Part shown: one piece after another, positions 10,886-19,774 of the stretch
How positions within the stretch are numbered: position 1 is the stretch's first letter
Layout of the letters: the number at the start of each line of letters is the position of its first letter
Origin: Isohypsibius dastychi
Taxonomy: Eukaryota; Tardigrada; Eutardigrada; Parachela; Isohypsibiidae
Length of the DNA stretch: 20,204 bases
Assembly: GCA_034696485.1 (NCBI GenBank)
Contig: JAQIWT010000445.1
Coordinates: 1-20,204, forward strand
Direction: 5' to 3'
The notes under the pieces: model-generated
Database searches by the model: none
The model's input: only the letters and a program-made list of their open reading frames with translations
What the model was told of the DNA's origin: nothing
Translations under genes and position numbers: made by a program

Positions 10886-11300
10886 AAACTGTATGCATTG
10901 GGAAGGCCTCGCAATTTCCTTTTACTGTGAGAGGTGACTGTTTTCCGGAGGCTTTTCTGAAATGACCTGCAGGTCGACCGCTGTTTAATATCTCTCTCTT
11001 TGAGACTGGTAGATAGCGGTAAAGCCTTTAGGCATGATTTCACAAATGATCTTGGTTAAGTTAAGACCGAACCTAAAAATGGCAGGTATGGCTACGATCG
11101 GGCTCGGAGAAATATCAGTTTCTACCGAACGAAATTTTGAAGTGTTGGGTTGACTGGCAACATATTACAGCTTATCGGTACTGCGGAGTTTCCTTTGTAA
11201 ATGGAGAAAATCAAGGCATCTTTTCTCATCTCAAACCGACCCTGAAGTACCTTTTGATCATCTGGTTCAGGCAGAGCCGTAACGGGGTGGGGTGCCGAGG

Positions 11301-11418
11301 GGTGTTGAGGGGGAATGGCATAATCAGACCTCCACCCAACTGTGTTTAAGAAATCTGCAAATTCGAAATCTGCCAAAGATGTGCGGAGGCCTGATTAAAC
11401 CATTACCCCTCGACCACC
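11301..11418. repeat. Imperfect inverted repeat, arms about 37 bp
   Basis: The arm at 11301-11337 pairs with 11381-11418. The inner 24 bases match at about 19 positions (AATGG..TAATCAG.CCTCC), and the outer GAGGGG blocks also pair with one gap. The loop is 43 bp. It resembles a short foldback element. Confidence 0.55.
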
Positions 11419-11914
11419 TTGGCCTCCAGAGCATGCAGTTACGGCTGTGGATTAAGGTAGTCATTCGTGGTCAAAGTTTTAGAGAAGTAGTTGAATTTCT
11501 CGTGATCTTAAGGTTTCGTGGTACACTTAACGTAGCTCCCATGGACTTTCAAAGCCGGTGTACATACCATCCGCATTCACGATTATTTGTAGTCAGCAGT
11601 TTCATACTGGAAATTTTGAGGTACTTGAGGATGCATGGTCAAAGGTTCCCTTTGTAAGCAACCTACTGTAGGAAGTGGGAGTGAAGGGTTCTAACAAAGG
11701 AATGACGAAAGGTCAGAAGACTAAAAAAGACCATGCCCACGAAATCTCAAGCTACGGAACTATCATACTTGCACTCGCACACGAGCTCAACTCACAATAA
11801 AGCTCTTGACTGAGAACACCTGGCTGCTAACACCTGAATGCTCTTCTACGAAAATTCTTACGATTTGGAAGATTAGATAGCATCCGATTTCGAATATCCG
11901 GCCAAGTGAACAAG

Positions 11915-11952
11915 CAGATTAGTAATTAGTACTAATCTGTAGTACTAATCTG
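11915..11952. repeat. Palindrome plus 13-bp tandem duplication
   Basis: CAGATTAGTA and TACTAATCTG form perfect 10-bp arms around ATTAG (11915-11939). TAGTACTAATCTG then occurs twice back to back (11927-11939 and 11940-11952). Confidence 0.75.
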
Positions 11953-12032
11953 TGGCGAACAAGGGTGACTGGATTGGATTGAGCTGACATGAGTTGAAAC
12001 TGATCGCATGTAACCGTACATACGGAGCCGCT

Positions 12033-12456
12033 GCTAAAGCATCCAAATAGTCTACAGAAAAGAAACTACGCTAAGCTAAACTAGTTTTTTGGAAGAAGAA
12101 ACGAATTCGAGAACTAAAATATAGAAAGCGAACTAGAAACTAAGCTAACCCCCAAAAAAATCGCAAAAACTAAACGAAACTAAAGCGAACTAAAAACTCT
12201 GACATCAGAAGTCGAACTCCTCTAAAATCAGATATTATGCTTCTCTTTGATTTTACATCCGGATACGTCAAAATCTCTCATTTCACTTGGAGCTAAGCCA
12301 TGCTGTCCATAAACGAAACTAAACTATCATTGTCCAAAGAAAAAGCGAAACTAAATTAAAAACTAGTCACCTGTTCAAAGCAGGAAACTAAAGCTGAGCT
12401 GAACTATAGTTTCGCTTCGTTAGTTTCCGCTACGCGAACTATTTGGATGCTTTAGC
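12033..12456. mobile_element. MITE-like foldback element, 424 bp, perfect 19-bp TIRs
   Basis: GCTAAAGCATCCAAATAGT at 12033-12051 is matched exactly as its reverse complement at 12438-12456, and weaker pairing continues inward for roughly 25 more bases. The interior is dominated by degenerate GCGAAACTAAA-type copies (about ten) and has no coding capacity. No clear target-site duplication can be read at the edges, so exact boundaries are uncertain by a few bases. Structure and lack of a frame fit a non-autonomous DNA transposon. Confidence 0.7.
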
Positions 12457-12829
12457 CGATGCATCGAAGCTGATAGGGTCCTGGCCTTCACGAATGGATG
12501 CGGATGGCCATCATGGCCTTTACTACCATAGAGCACTGCCCTTTAGAGCCTTAGAACAAAACGTGGGGGCGAGAAAGGGGGACGATTCTGCACACTGCGT
12601 ACGCCATTGAAAAAACAACTGCATTTTGGTTTTGTTATCGTTTATGATCTAACAGTACCTTTCGTGACGTCACGCTCGCTGCGCTGCTCTACGCTGTACA
12701 GCCCATTGCTAGACCTCACGAAAACCACTAATACTTACAATCGCTCGTCGATGCAACGCGATTCTGCAGGTGGCCAATCGCAACGGTTTGGAAATTGGTT
12801 CAAGCGCCCGGAAGATGATGGTTTTCCAC
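12457..12829. other. Intergenic or further exons of the weak upstream gene
   Basis: A possible small exon (a GCAG acceptor near 12770 and a GTAAGTATT donor near 12742, minus strand) could extend the partial gene above it, but the end was not found. TGACGTCA occurs at 12665-12672 within CGTGACGTCACG. Confidence 0.3.
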
Positions 12830-13246
12830 TTAGTGATCATGGTGGAGTTGGGTTCGCAGGACATACCCGTCTGTGGTGTTTCTAGATAAAACACCGCTCC
12901 GAGTATAATCTTAGGGTCTTCTGCCAAATGGGTTCCCCAGCAGCGAAGTCGTTGGTAGAATTCTTCAAGGTTGTACTTGCTGCCCAGTTTGGCTCGATAT
13001 TCTTCTTCTGTAAGTCCAAAAGCGGCCATGATCATTGGCTGAAATTCACACTCTTTAATTCGATCCACTTCAACAATTTCCTATAAAGAACCACAGTAGT
13101 TCCATGATGGTTATGAAACCACACAATTCAATTCTTCGATAACATCATCTTCTTCGGCAGTTTGATTACCGATACGTGAACTAATAAATGCTTCATAATC
13201 ATAAGTATCGGATATACAATACGTCTTCAATAGAGCAAGCGAGTTG
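12830..13246 (-). CDS. Possible partial gene, two candidate exons, no known domain
   Basis: Exon candidate A (about 13246-13114) is open from a weak acceptor and encodes an acidic stretch including DTYDYEAFISSRIG and TAEEDDVIEEL. Candidate B (13080-12830) follows a TTTATAG acceptor and ends at a donor AA|GTGGAA. It encodes 83 residues with helical character, such as FGLTEEEYRAKLGSKYNLEEFYQRL. The donor of A is ambiguous (phase 0 choices exist). It could be the 3' continuation of the zinc-finger gene upstream if that gene skips its stop, or an unrelated or decaying gene. I recognise no family. Confidence 0.3.
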
Positions 13247-13503
13247 TCTCAGAGTTTGTTCTTTCCAGAGTTCAGAGATAATCAAATTCGGCGTTAATTT
13301 CGACTATATTTTAGTTTTAATCATGGAAAGAATTCACAATCTATAAGCAGAAAACAACATCTAGGACATTTCTGACTGTCAACCCAACGGATGGAAAACA
13401 GCTATGAATACAGTATTTATGGCTCTTGAAGTTGACGGCAGCTCCGGTTCAATGATTCAATGACTTTTGATATCTGCGAAAAAACCAAAGAATTGAACTG
13501 ACG

Positions 13504-15350
13504 TCAGCTTATTATGTATATAGCACAACTTCCTTTGGACAAATCGAAATCGGCTTTGCTCCCCGTGTCGGTGGAATCTGTACCATAGAGAAATTGCAAG
13601 AACTTGAACGACATTGAACTTCGGGGTTCCCGGAAGCCCAAAAATACCAGCTGAAACCATCAGACACTTCCGTCGAGGGCAACTTTTGACGTGAATATCG
13701 GCCTGCTTCGGAACCAGGGGGACAGTGCAAACTTCGCATGTCCGAAATCTGACGTCCTGCAGAAGACGGTTTTCACTTATGAAAATTCTTAGAGAGAAGT
13801 TAAAATAGCATTACCTTATGAGCAGTCAATAAGTGACCACGCAAGTCTTGCCACTGAATTTCTCTCTGCTGGCATCCATTCACTGGGCAGTCGTACTGCC
13901 ACGGTTCTCTCCTTCAACAGTAAATATTCAATTGAATAGAATTGTATGTCAAATATAACTTACATCATATGAATATGTCGAACTTCGAAACGTAAGGCGT
14001 TCTCCACTTGACAGACCAGACAATAACAACGAATTAAATCGCTGCGATGGATCCACTTTTTCCAATGATCAACGCGATATTCGATCAGCGAGAGCAACCC
14101 AAAAGCCAGGAGAAGTGCTTCGAACGCCTGCAAATTATCTGACCTCAGCTAAGATGTAACTAGAGCGAAATGCGTAGATCACATACAAATTGATTCTGAT
14201 ACTTTACTGCCAACATCAAAAAACCATGGCAGTACTCAGCGACGATTCGCTGTTCTTGTTCCTGGCTGTGATAATGGCGGTGCTTGATAAGATGAGACGG
14301 GCGACGAGTATTCTTCGGTTGCATTGCGCTTCGCAGGAATTCCGGGTGCGCGTCGAATCTGATGAAGAAGCTCATCGCTTCCTTGAGCGTCTCCAATGAC
14401 CACATTTTCGTTGTGAAGTACAGAAAAAACTGTCTTCCAAGCTCTTCCAGTGAAATATCCCTGCAAAAGTTCAAACTAAAATATCTGACGTCAGCTAAAC
14501 AAGAACGAACAATGCACACTAGATGGAAGTGATCAGCTAGAAAAAAAGCAACATTCTTCATACCTCGTGACAGCTTGCCCCCCAACGATCGCGTTCAGGA
14601 GTCCAAGAATGGATAGCTCGCTTGCTTTCAACGTGACGACACCAAGTGGAAACTCCGGGAACACAGCGAACAACCATTCAGTTCGCAACGAAAGGCTCAA
14701 CTCCACTTCCGGTTCAGCTTCCGGTTCATCAGGACGATTCAAGCTCTGCTCCAGATCTTCAATCAACTGTTGCAAATTTCCGGCAGATTCAATACTAAGC
14801 TGAATATTCCCCATGGTTTTGTTCCAATCCACATCTCTGAAAAAAACTGACGTCAGATATTTTTTTGGAAAATGAATCGTCCTCACTTCGGATTCTGACA
14901 AACTGGGCATCCTTTGCGATTTTCTGCCCACTCTGCAGCACATTCCACATGTGCTATATACAGTTCTCCCAGAAATTCTCTGGCAAGCCATGATTGAAAA
15001 CTTGCTGATTGATGCGGCAGCACCACTCAACATACGAGTCCGCCTCACTCACTCTCATTGAAAAGTTACCCGCTCGGCTGAGCGGGCTGGCAACGTGGGT
15101 AGAAAAAGCAAATCAATCAATGCATTTCCAATCATGGGTTGCCAGAGAATTTCTGGGAGAACTGTATCCACAGCATCGAGCTCTTCGCAAGGTTCCAAGG
15201 GGTTCCACAGTAAGGCAAGTCTGGCACTGGAGTTCTTCTTTCAAGTTCTGAAAACAAGAAAACAATGATACCACGAATCAATTTAAATCAGATTTCCTGC
15301 ACCTCAATGTTCCCTCTCATCTGATCCAAACTTCTCCGTGGGTTAGCCAT
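13504..15350 (-). CDS. RING plus TRAF-type zinc-finger protein, 9 exons, 410 aa
   Basis: Exons with consistent phases: 15350-15303, 15247-15172, 15004-14887, 14836-14564, 14460-14187, 14127-13964, 13911-13815, 13756-13648, 13577-13504. An N-terminal RING-like zinc-binding segment has C24-x2-C27, C41, H60-x2-C63 and C74-P-V-C77, with W67 in the usual place; one expected ligand is not obvious. An acidic linker (about 95-130) leads to a helical middle. Then three Cys/His groups follow: C299-x2-C302-x11-H314, C326-x4-C331-x12-H344-x4-H349 (C2H2 type) and C357-x2-C360-x11-H372-x3-C376 (TRAF type). RING plus TRAF-like fingers suggest a ubiquitin E3 ligase or signalling adaptor; that is inference. 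The exon 2 donor (C41, T|GTGGAT) is the least certain junction, because intron 2 contains an inverted copy of exon 3. Confidence 0.72.
14958..15167. repeat. Inverted repeat: intron 2 holds a reverse copy of the start of exon 3
   Basis: The 56 bases at 14958-15013 match the reverse complement of 15112-15167 at 49 positions, with the first 29 identical. One arm is the acceptor and first 47 bases of exon 3 of the zinc-finger gene; the other lies wholly within intron 2. The 98-bp loop contains a GC-rich perfect hairpin, CCCGCTC-GGCT-GAGCGGG, at 15069-15086. Confidence 0.88.
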
Positions 15351-15720
15351 ATCTGACGTCAGCAAATCTGAAGAGCAAAACACATGATATGCAGTCGATT
15401 ATCCACGAACCTCAACCAATTTCAACAGCTAATGCAACAGCAGACACAAATCAACACGTTCCACACAATTTCAAGGACTCTTACCTAATCTTTCAGTTAT
15501 CTGACGTCAGCTTCAGTACAGCTTGAAGATCAAAATCGAAGATTGAGGAGATTCAAGAGGAAGAGGGTCTTTTCTGTCACGGCAGCAAACGAAATGAATT
15601 TTCAACTGGATTTATTTTACAAATGCAAAGAAAGCCAGGAAGTGGCAAATTCGGAGTAGCGTAACTGGCAATCGTGATTTACGCTGAAAAAGATTAGGCG
15701 AGTTAATGCGGATGTAAAGT

Positions 15721-15760
15721 GGTACCAAAATGGTAACGGAGTGTTACCGGAGTGGTAACT
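15721..15760. repeat. GGTAAC/GTTACC inverted repeat cluster
   Basis: GGTAAC (15732-15737) and GTTACC (15743-15748) are perfect arms around GGAGT. A further GGAGTGGTAAC follows and a GGTACC palindrome precedes, so the arms are embedded in an 11-bp quasi-tandem series. Confidence 0.6.
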
Positions 15761-15812
15761 TTGACAAGGGTAATAAAGCATTTTGAATTATCTTGGTTTT
15801 TAAGTCGGGAGA

Positions 15813-15818
15813 TTTATT
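15813..15818 (-). promoter_or_regulatory. Likely poly(A) signal of the BEN-domain gene
   Basis: AATAAA on the minus strand, about 220 bp after the stop codon at 16039. Confidence 0.4.
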
Positions 15819-16038
15819 CTGTTCATTAAATCCAGCGTTCAGTGATCGGTAGAAACGACATTAAATCACATCTTACAGTTCAAATGAAAAACAACAAATT
15901 CAGCCACTTTTATCATGGACCAGTAAACAAACAGCACAGCATTTCCGAATCGATATTGAATGATATTGAAAATAAATTGGAACTGAGAACAAAACATAGT
16001 TCTAGATGGTGGAAACTGAAAGTGCTTAGAGCGGCAAC

Positions 16039-17306
16039 TCAGTCAGAAATCGCTTTTCCTTTCTTGCTGCTCCGCATTGTCGCATTAACACTTCCCATCG
16101 TGACTGTCACTGTCCCTTTCATCGGCTTTGTCAATTGATGTTTTTCGCAGTACTGGATGACGAAAGCTGAGAAATAAGAGCATATAATGCACAGTATGCT
16201 TTTGGAACATTATGAAAAAACCAACCTCGAAGAAGAGCGATGCGGGCGGGATCTAAGGGTGGACGCTGGCCAGGAGAGTTCACCCCGGTGACAGAACTTG
16301 TCGCTAACTCGTTGGCGGTGAAAATTTCCTTCATGGCCATGCGGAGACCTTTCTTCCAGTCCTTTTCCAGCCCCAGATCTTCACATTTTTTCTGAAAAAA
16401 TAAGCGGGCACGTGTCATGATAGTTTCTGGAAGTCAACGTAACGAAGTTCGCAAAATTCTTACAATCAAGCTGTCAATCTGGTCTGGCACTGACTCGGAA
16501 TTCCGGCCTGAGTGGTGAGGTTCGACATCGCGGTCTTGCTGTTGGAATTCGGAGAACGCTGTAGCTTGTTCATCATACTCGCTCCTCATTTTCTGAAAGA
16601 TGAAGAAGAGTATCAGCAAAACGCCCAATCCTGAAACTTTCTAAAGGCAATTGCCAGAAAATATTTCTACTGTACATTGAGCTCCTTGTCGCTTTTGTCT
16701 GCTCGGTCCTTGAGTGTCTTGATTTCAGCTAGTAGATCATTCAGCAGCTGACTAGCCTGCAAAATTGATGAGGTTGTGTTGTTACAAAAATTGGAACAAA
16801 TTATGGAATATCGTACCTCACTCGGGCCACCTGGATTAACAGGTTCCGTTCTCTCGGAATTAGTGCTAGCTAAACTTCGAGTCTGGAAAAATCAGGCGGT
16901 TTAAGCAAAAAACTTGATTTCAGATTTCGGAAACGAAGTACCGATTGAGACGCCGAAAGGTCAGCTCCTGTTTCAAGATAACTCGATCGACTTGATGTAT
17001 CGCCCAATCGCGCGGCTGCAATTGCTTCAGCTGCGGCTCCTGTAAGGTTAAGCATTACAGGTTAGAAAAGGACAGGACAGTTTGATATTCAGCATTACCC
17101 GTGAAAACTTCAAGCACGAACCCGTTGTATGGATGAGCAGTTTTGGAAGTAGCTGCAGTGGGATTGCCGGCTTTTGTGAAATTGATAGTACAGCGGTCGC
17201 CGTGACTTGGTTTTTCACCACTGTTATGACCGATGAATTTAACCACATCGATTGCAAAGATAGTTTTATCCGCCGGAAAATAAACAATGCAGATCGTTGA
17301 TGTCAT
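16039..17306 (-). CDS. BEN-domain protein, 7 exons, 291 aa
   Basis: Exons 17306-17099, 17039-16942, 16882-16817, 16756-16676, 16592-16464, 16391-16226 and 16166-16039 join in phase to give 292 codons with the stop. The C-terminal part (from about residue 195) is a BEN domain: a basic helix with RMAMKEIFTANELATSSVTG, then RPPLDPARIALLRG, followed by FVIQYCEKHQL. BEN domains bind DNA or mediate chromatin contacts, mostly in transcriptional repressors. Residues 1-70 form a small compact segment beginning MTSTICIVYFPADKT, which resembles the beta-rich N-terminal part seen in several invertebrate BEN proteins; that resemblance is weak. Between them lie an Ala/Ser-rich stretch (70-124) and a coiled-coil-like segment (SQLLNDLLAEIKTLKDRADK). 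No transposon signature is seen in the gene itself. It lies 689 bp upstream of the zinc-finger gene. Confidence 0.85.
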
Positions 17307-17736
17307 TTTGCAGGGGATTAGGATTTCTGCTAGAGGAACTCGGTTTTCAGAGACAAATTAGGACAAACTGCCAAATATTTCAGGGAGTTCAAACTGTTTT
17401 TCTCGGTGAACGAAACCAAAGATCCGTGTTCAGATCTTGCAAAAGCTATTCTAGTGAGCAAGTAAAATAGGCAGGACAAACGGATAAGCTAATCAGACAG
17501 AAGAACAATTGAACAAGGTCGACTGCTTGCGAATTTGATGAATGTTGAGAGAGAAGTAGCACGTTTATGGTTTGATGGGAGAGGATTCGCAGAATCAAGG
17601 TATTTTAGTCCGAAATAAGTAGATGTTTAGACACAGCAAAGAAAACTCTGACGCCGGCTTTGATCTTGAAACAACTCAGTAAACTGTATTGGTCAACGTT
17701 GATTGCAAAGGAGCTGAAAGAAAAACGGTAAATTAT
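17307..17736. other. Intergenic, nothing supported
   Basis: Between the BEN-gene start and the end of the transposase-derived gene I see no open frame, repeat or structure worth naming. It presumably carries the BEN promoter. Confidence 0.5.
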
Positions 17737-17741
17737 TTATT
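17736..17741 (-). promoter_or_regulatory. AATAAA overlapping the last stop of the transposase-derived gene
   Basis: The minus strand reads GAATAAAT, so the TAA stop of the shifted C-terminal frame sits inside a poly(A) signal. Compact mobile-element genes often end this way. It supports treating the shifted frame as the original 3' end. Confidence 0.45.
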
Positions 17742-19774
17742 CGACTGCATCAGAATTTGTGTCAAACCTTGTAGCGGTGTAGGTAAAAATATGAGTGAGG
17801 TATGACGTTTGTTTTTGAAAGGGGCGAATTATGTATTCTTTGCCACAGAGATGAAGAACTGCGCACACCTTACAATAGATGACAGATGTGACCTTTATTA
17901 ACTTTTCCTCCATTGTGATCCTGTCAATGGCAAGGAAATATCTCGCCTGTCGTTTCTTTGGTCTTTCATAGCGGTACGTCCAAACGCAGGTTTTTCCAAG
18001 CTCAATTCTCGGGAAAAAAGTCCAGATCCGTGCTAAATAGCCAGCATCCAAGAACTAGCTTCGTAACTCCGAGATGAATGGCGTGCATTTCGTCGATAAT
18101 AACTCCCTTGCCGAGATCAAAGTTCGGAAGATCTGCTAGCAGTGGTTTTTCATAGATCCCCATGACCTGATTTTGAAATGGACTCAGATTACGCTCGGCA
18201 TAAAAACGCTTCATTTTCTTCTTACCGGTGCCTTTCGCGTTGCACCTATAGAATTAACTGTAATTGAGGAGTGTGTTCGACGTGCCGGATGGATATCGTC
18301 TGGAACGTAAGAATGGCATTTGCCATTCCCGGATTTCTCTGTTCTTTCTATGATCTCACAGATACTATATCCATAAGTGCCGTTGTGGGCTTTCATACAC
18401 ATAAACATAGCTTTCGCAGGCGAGTCTCCGGCAAATCTCGTAACAAAAGTTTTTATGACCTCTTCATTTCCATTCAACAGTAGCCTGTAACCTGAATCGA
18501 AATAACAATCAGTCCGACTATTATGAGCAAGCAATTGTTCGAGCACCTGTTGCATTGATCAAACAAATCTACTCAGCCAATGCGGACATTATCAGCCTGA
18601 TGCCAGTTATGTCTTTTGTCTTTTGCTTTTTTCCGTTAGGTGTCACTCTGTTCGATAAAGTCTCATAACTGTGCCAAATTCCAAACACGATAATATTGTG
18701 GGCGAGAAACCTTCAATCAACTACATATTATTACGAATTGATAGAACCTGAAGTTTGTACCTTTGTTCTATTGGTAACTCATTTATCGTCAGAAAAAACG
18801 TCCAAACGCTGCCCCCAGTTTTGTAAACTGGTACTCCATCGCAATTTAGTGTGAAAGTGATAACTTTTCCTTGTAATTCATTCACTCCTCTCATGAAATC
18901 GCGATGTAGAGTTCCGTTCGTGCAGCCTGTGATGTCACCATTCGGTCGAAAAGAATCTTCTTCCCAAAGGTTAAGATTTTCATCTGAATAACACTTTTTA
19001 TTTAACGTATTTTAATTTCGACAATGGCGCACCTTTGAGTATATTTTTTATTTGATCCGCCAAAGATGCGATGGCAAAACTATCGGTCATTGTCAAGCGT
19101 CCGCTAATACCGTAAATCATAATATAATTCTCTCAGGTTTGTGTTTTAATTTCATCACCTACCTGTGATTCTCGCAGGTTTTACTTGTGATAACGGTCTT
19201 GCACTCTTTGCAAAAAAAATGTTTTTCAACTCTGGTGGCCAGCTTCGTTTGCAAAATGGTATCTACGTTGAGCTTTGTCCAGTCGATATTTGGCAGTTTC
19301 AAAAGGTTGCAAATATTTTTGACTTCTCGATTCGACATGCAGTGAGTCTTTCTCAGAAGACCGAACAATGTTTCCGGATCTGATTCAGCTGGCCTTGAGA
19401 ACTCAGCCGCGCAATTAGGATGTTCGTCCGGCTCAATCAACTTATCTTCGTTTGGCTTAGGGAAAACAGTAACGCTCGGTACCGCATCAATAAAGTTATC
19501 TGCGAAATCTCCTATATTATTTCAATATTTTCTCAACCCATAAACTAGACTCAAACAATATTCTTGAAGATTCAGACTCACCCGTCATGGGTTCTTCCTC
19601 GATGGTAGAATCATCCTGAGTAACTCGTTTTTTTCGGTGCGAGTTACGGATGTGGCAACGCATGTTTTTGAGCTGTTTGATGATCTTACCACATTTGCAA
19701 ATAAACGTTTTTCCATGACGTTTGAAATATTGTTCTTCAAGGGTAAGGTTATTCGTTGAGCCGGATCCTGGCAT
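17737..19774 (-). pseudogene. Tnp2-like transposase-derived gene, spliced, with a 3' frame break
   Basis: Seven exons join in phase: 19774-19582, 19499-19163, 19103-19033, 18983-18761, 18710-18647, 18546-18226, 18166-18002 (457 aa, then TGA). A zinc finger near the N-terminus (CKCGKIIKQLKNMRCHIRNSH) and a second Cys/His cluster (CKECKTVITSKTCENH) precede a core like the animal Tnp2 (CACTA/EnSpm-related) transposases: FTLNCDGVPVYK with FLTINELP, then GDSPAKAMFMCMKAHNGTYGY, then LPNFDLGKG...DEMHAIHLGV. The conserved acidic residues appear in NCDG, GDSP and DEMH. After LGCWL the frame stops at 18002. A +1-shifted frame (18051-17737) carries a C-terminal-like part with YERPKKRQARYF and ends at a stop overlapping AATAAA. 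The residues normally between these parts seem missing. No flanking terminal repeats were found, so this is a decayed copy or a domesticated remnant. Confidence 0.72.

Larger units (their letters stand above)
9502..12032. other. Intergenic; interspersed repeats and a hairpin
   Basis: No gene is supported over 2.5 kb. Open frames at 9.9-10.5 kb and 11.3-11.66 kb show no domain, no start context and no splice-supported extension. The region holds the repeat family at 10.0-10.9 kb, the hairpin at 11.3 kb and the small palindrome at 11.9 kb, listed separately. Confidence 0.55.
13498..15510. repeat. Five exact copies of palindrome CTGACGTCAG around one gene
   Basis: Exact copies lie at 13498-13507 (overlapping the stop codon), 14485-14494 (intron 4), 14847-14856 (intron 3), 15353-15362 (two bases before the ATG) and 15501-15510 (upstream). 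A one-base variant lies at 14140-14149 (intron 5), and a partial copy at 13749-13756 crosses the intron 7 acceptor. Flanks are shared: TATCTGACGTCAGC occurs three times on the plus strand. The core TGACGTCA is also the CREB/ATF site. Confidence 0.85.
15351..16038. other. Promoter/5' UTR of the zinc-finger gene and 3' UTR of the BEN gene
   Basis: A possible 5' UTR intron of the zinc-finger gene starts at a GTAAGA donor (15484-15479) and ends at one of the CAG sites just before the ATG. Two CTGACGTCAG palindromes lie in this leader. AATAAA on the minus strand at 15818-15813 is about 220 bp past the BEN-gene stop and is a fair poly(A) signal; another is at 15616-15611. Confidence 0.45.

Noticed and set aside
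11292-11657. A 121-codon plus-strand open frame
   Set aside because: It starts inside the hairpin and shows no domain, periodicity or splice support.
12033-12456. CRISPR-like or satellite array
   Set aside because: The AAACTAAA units are irregular and bounded by terminal inverted repeats, which fits a foldback element.
14533-15048. A 171-codon minus-strand open frame
   Set aside because: It reads through intron 3 and uses the wrong frame in exon 3; the spliced frame gives the HVEC...CPVC zinc ligands.
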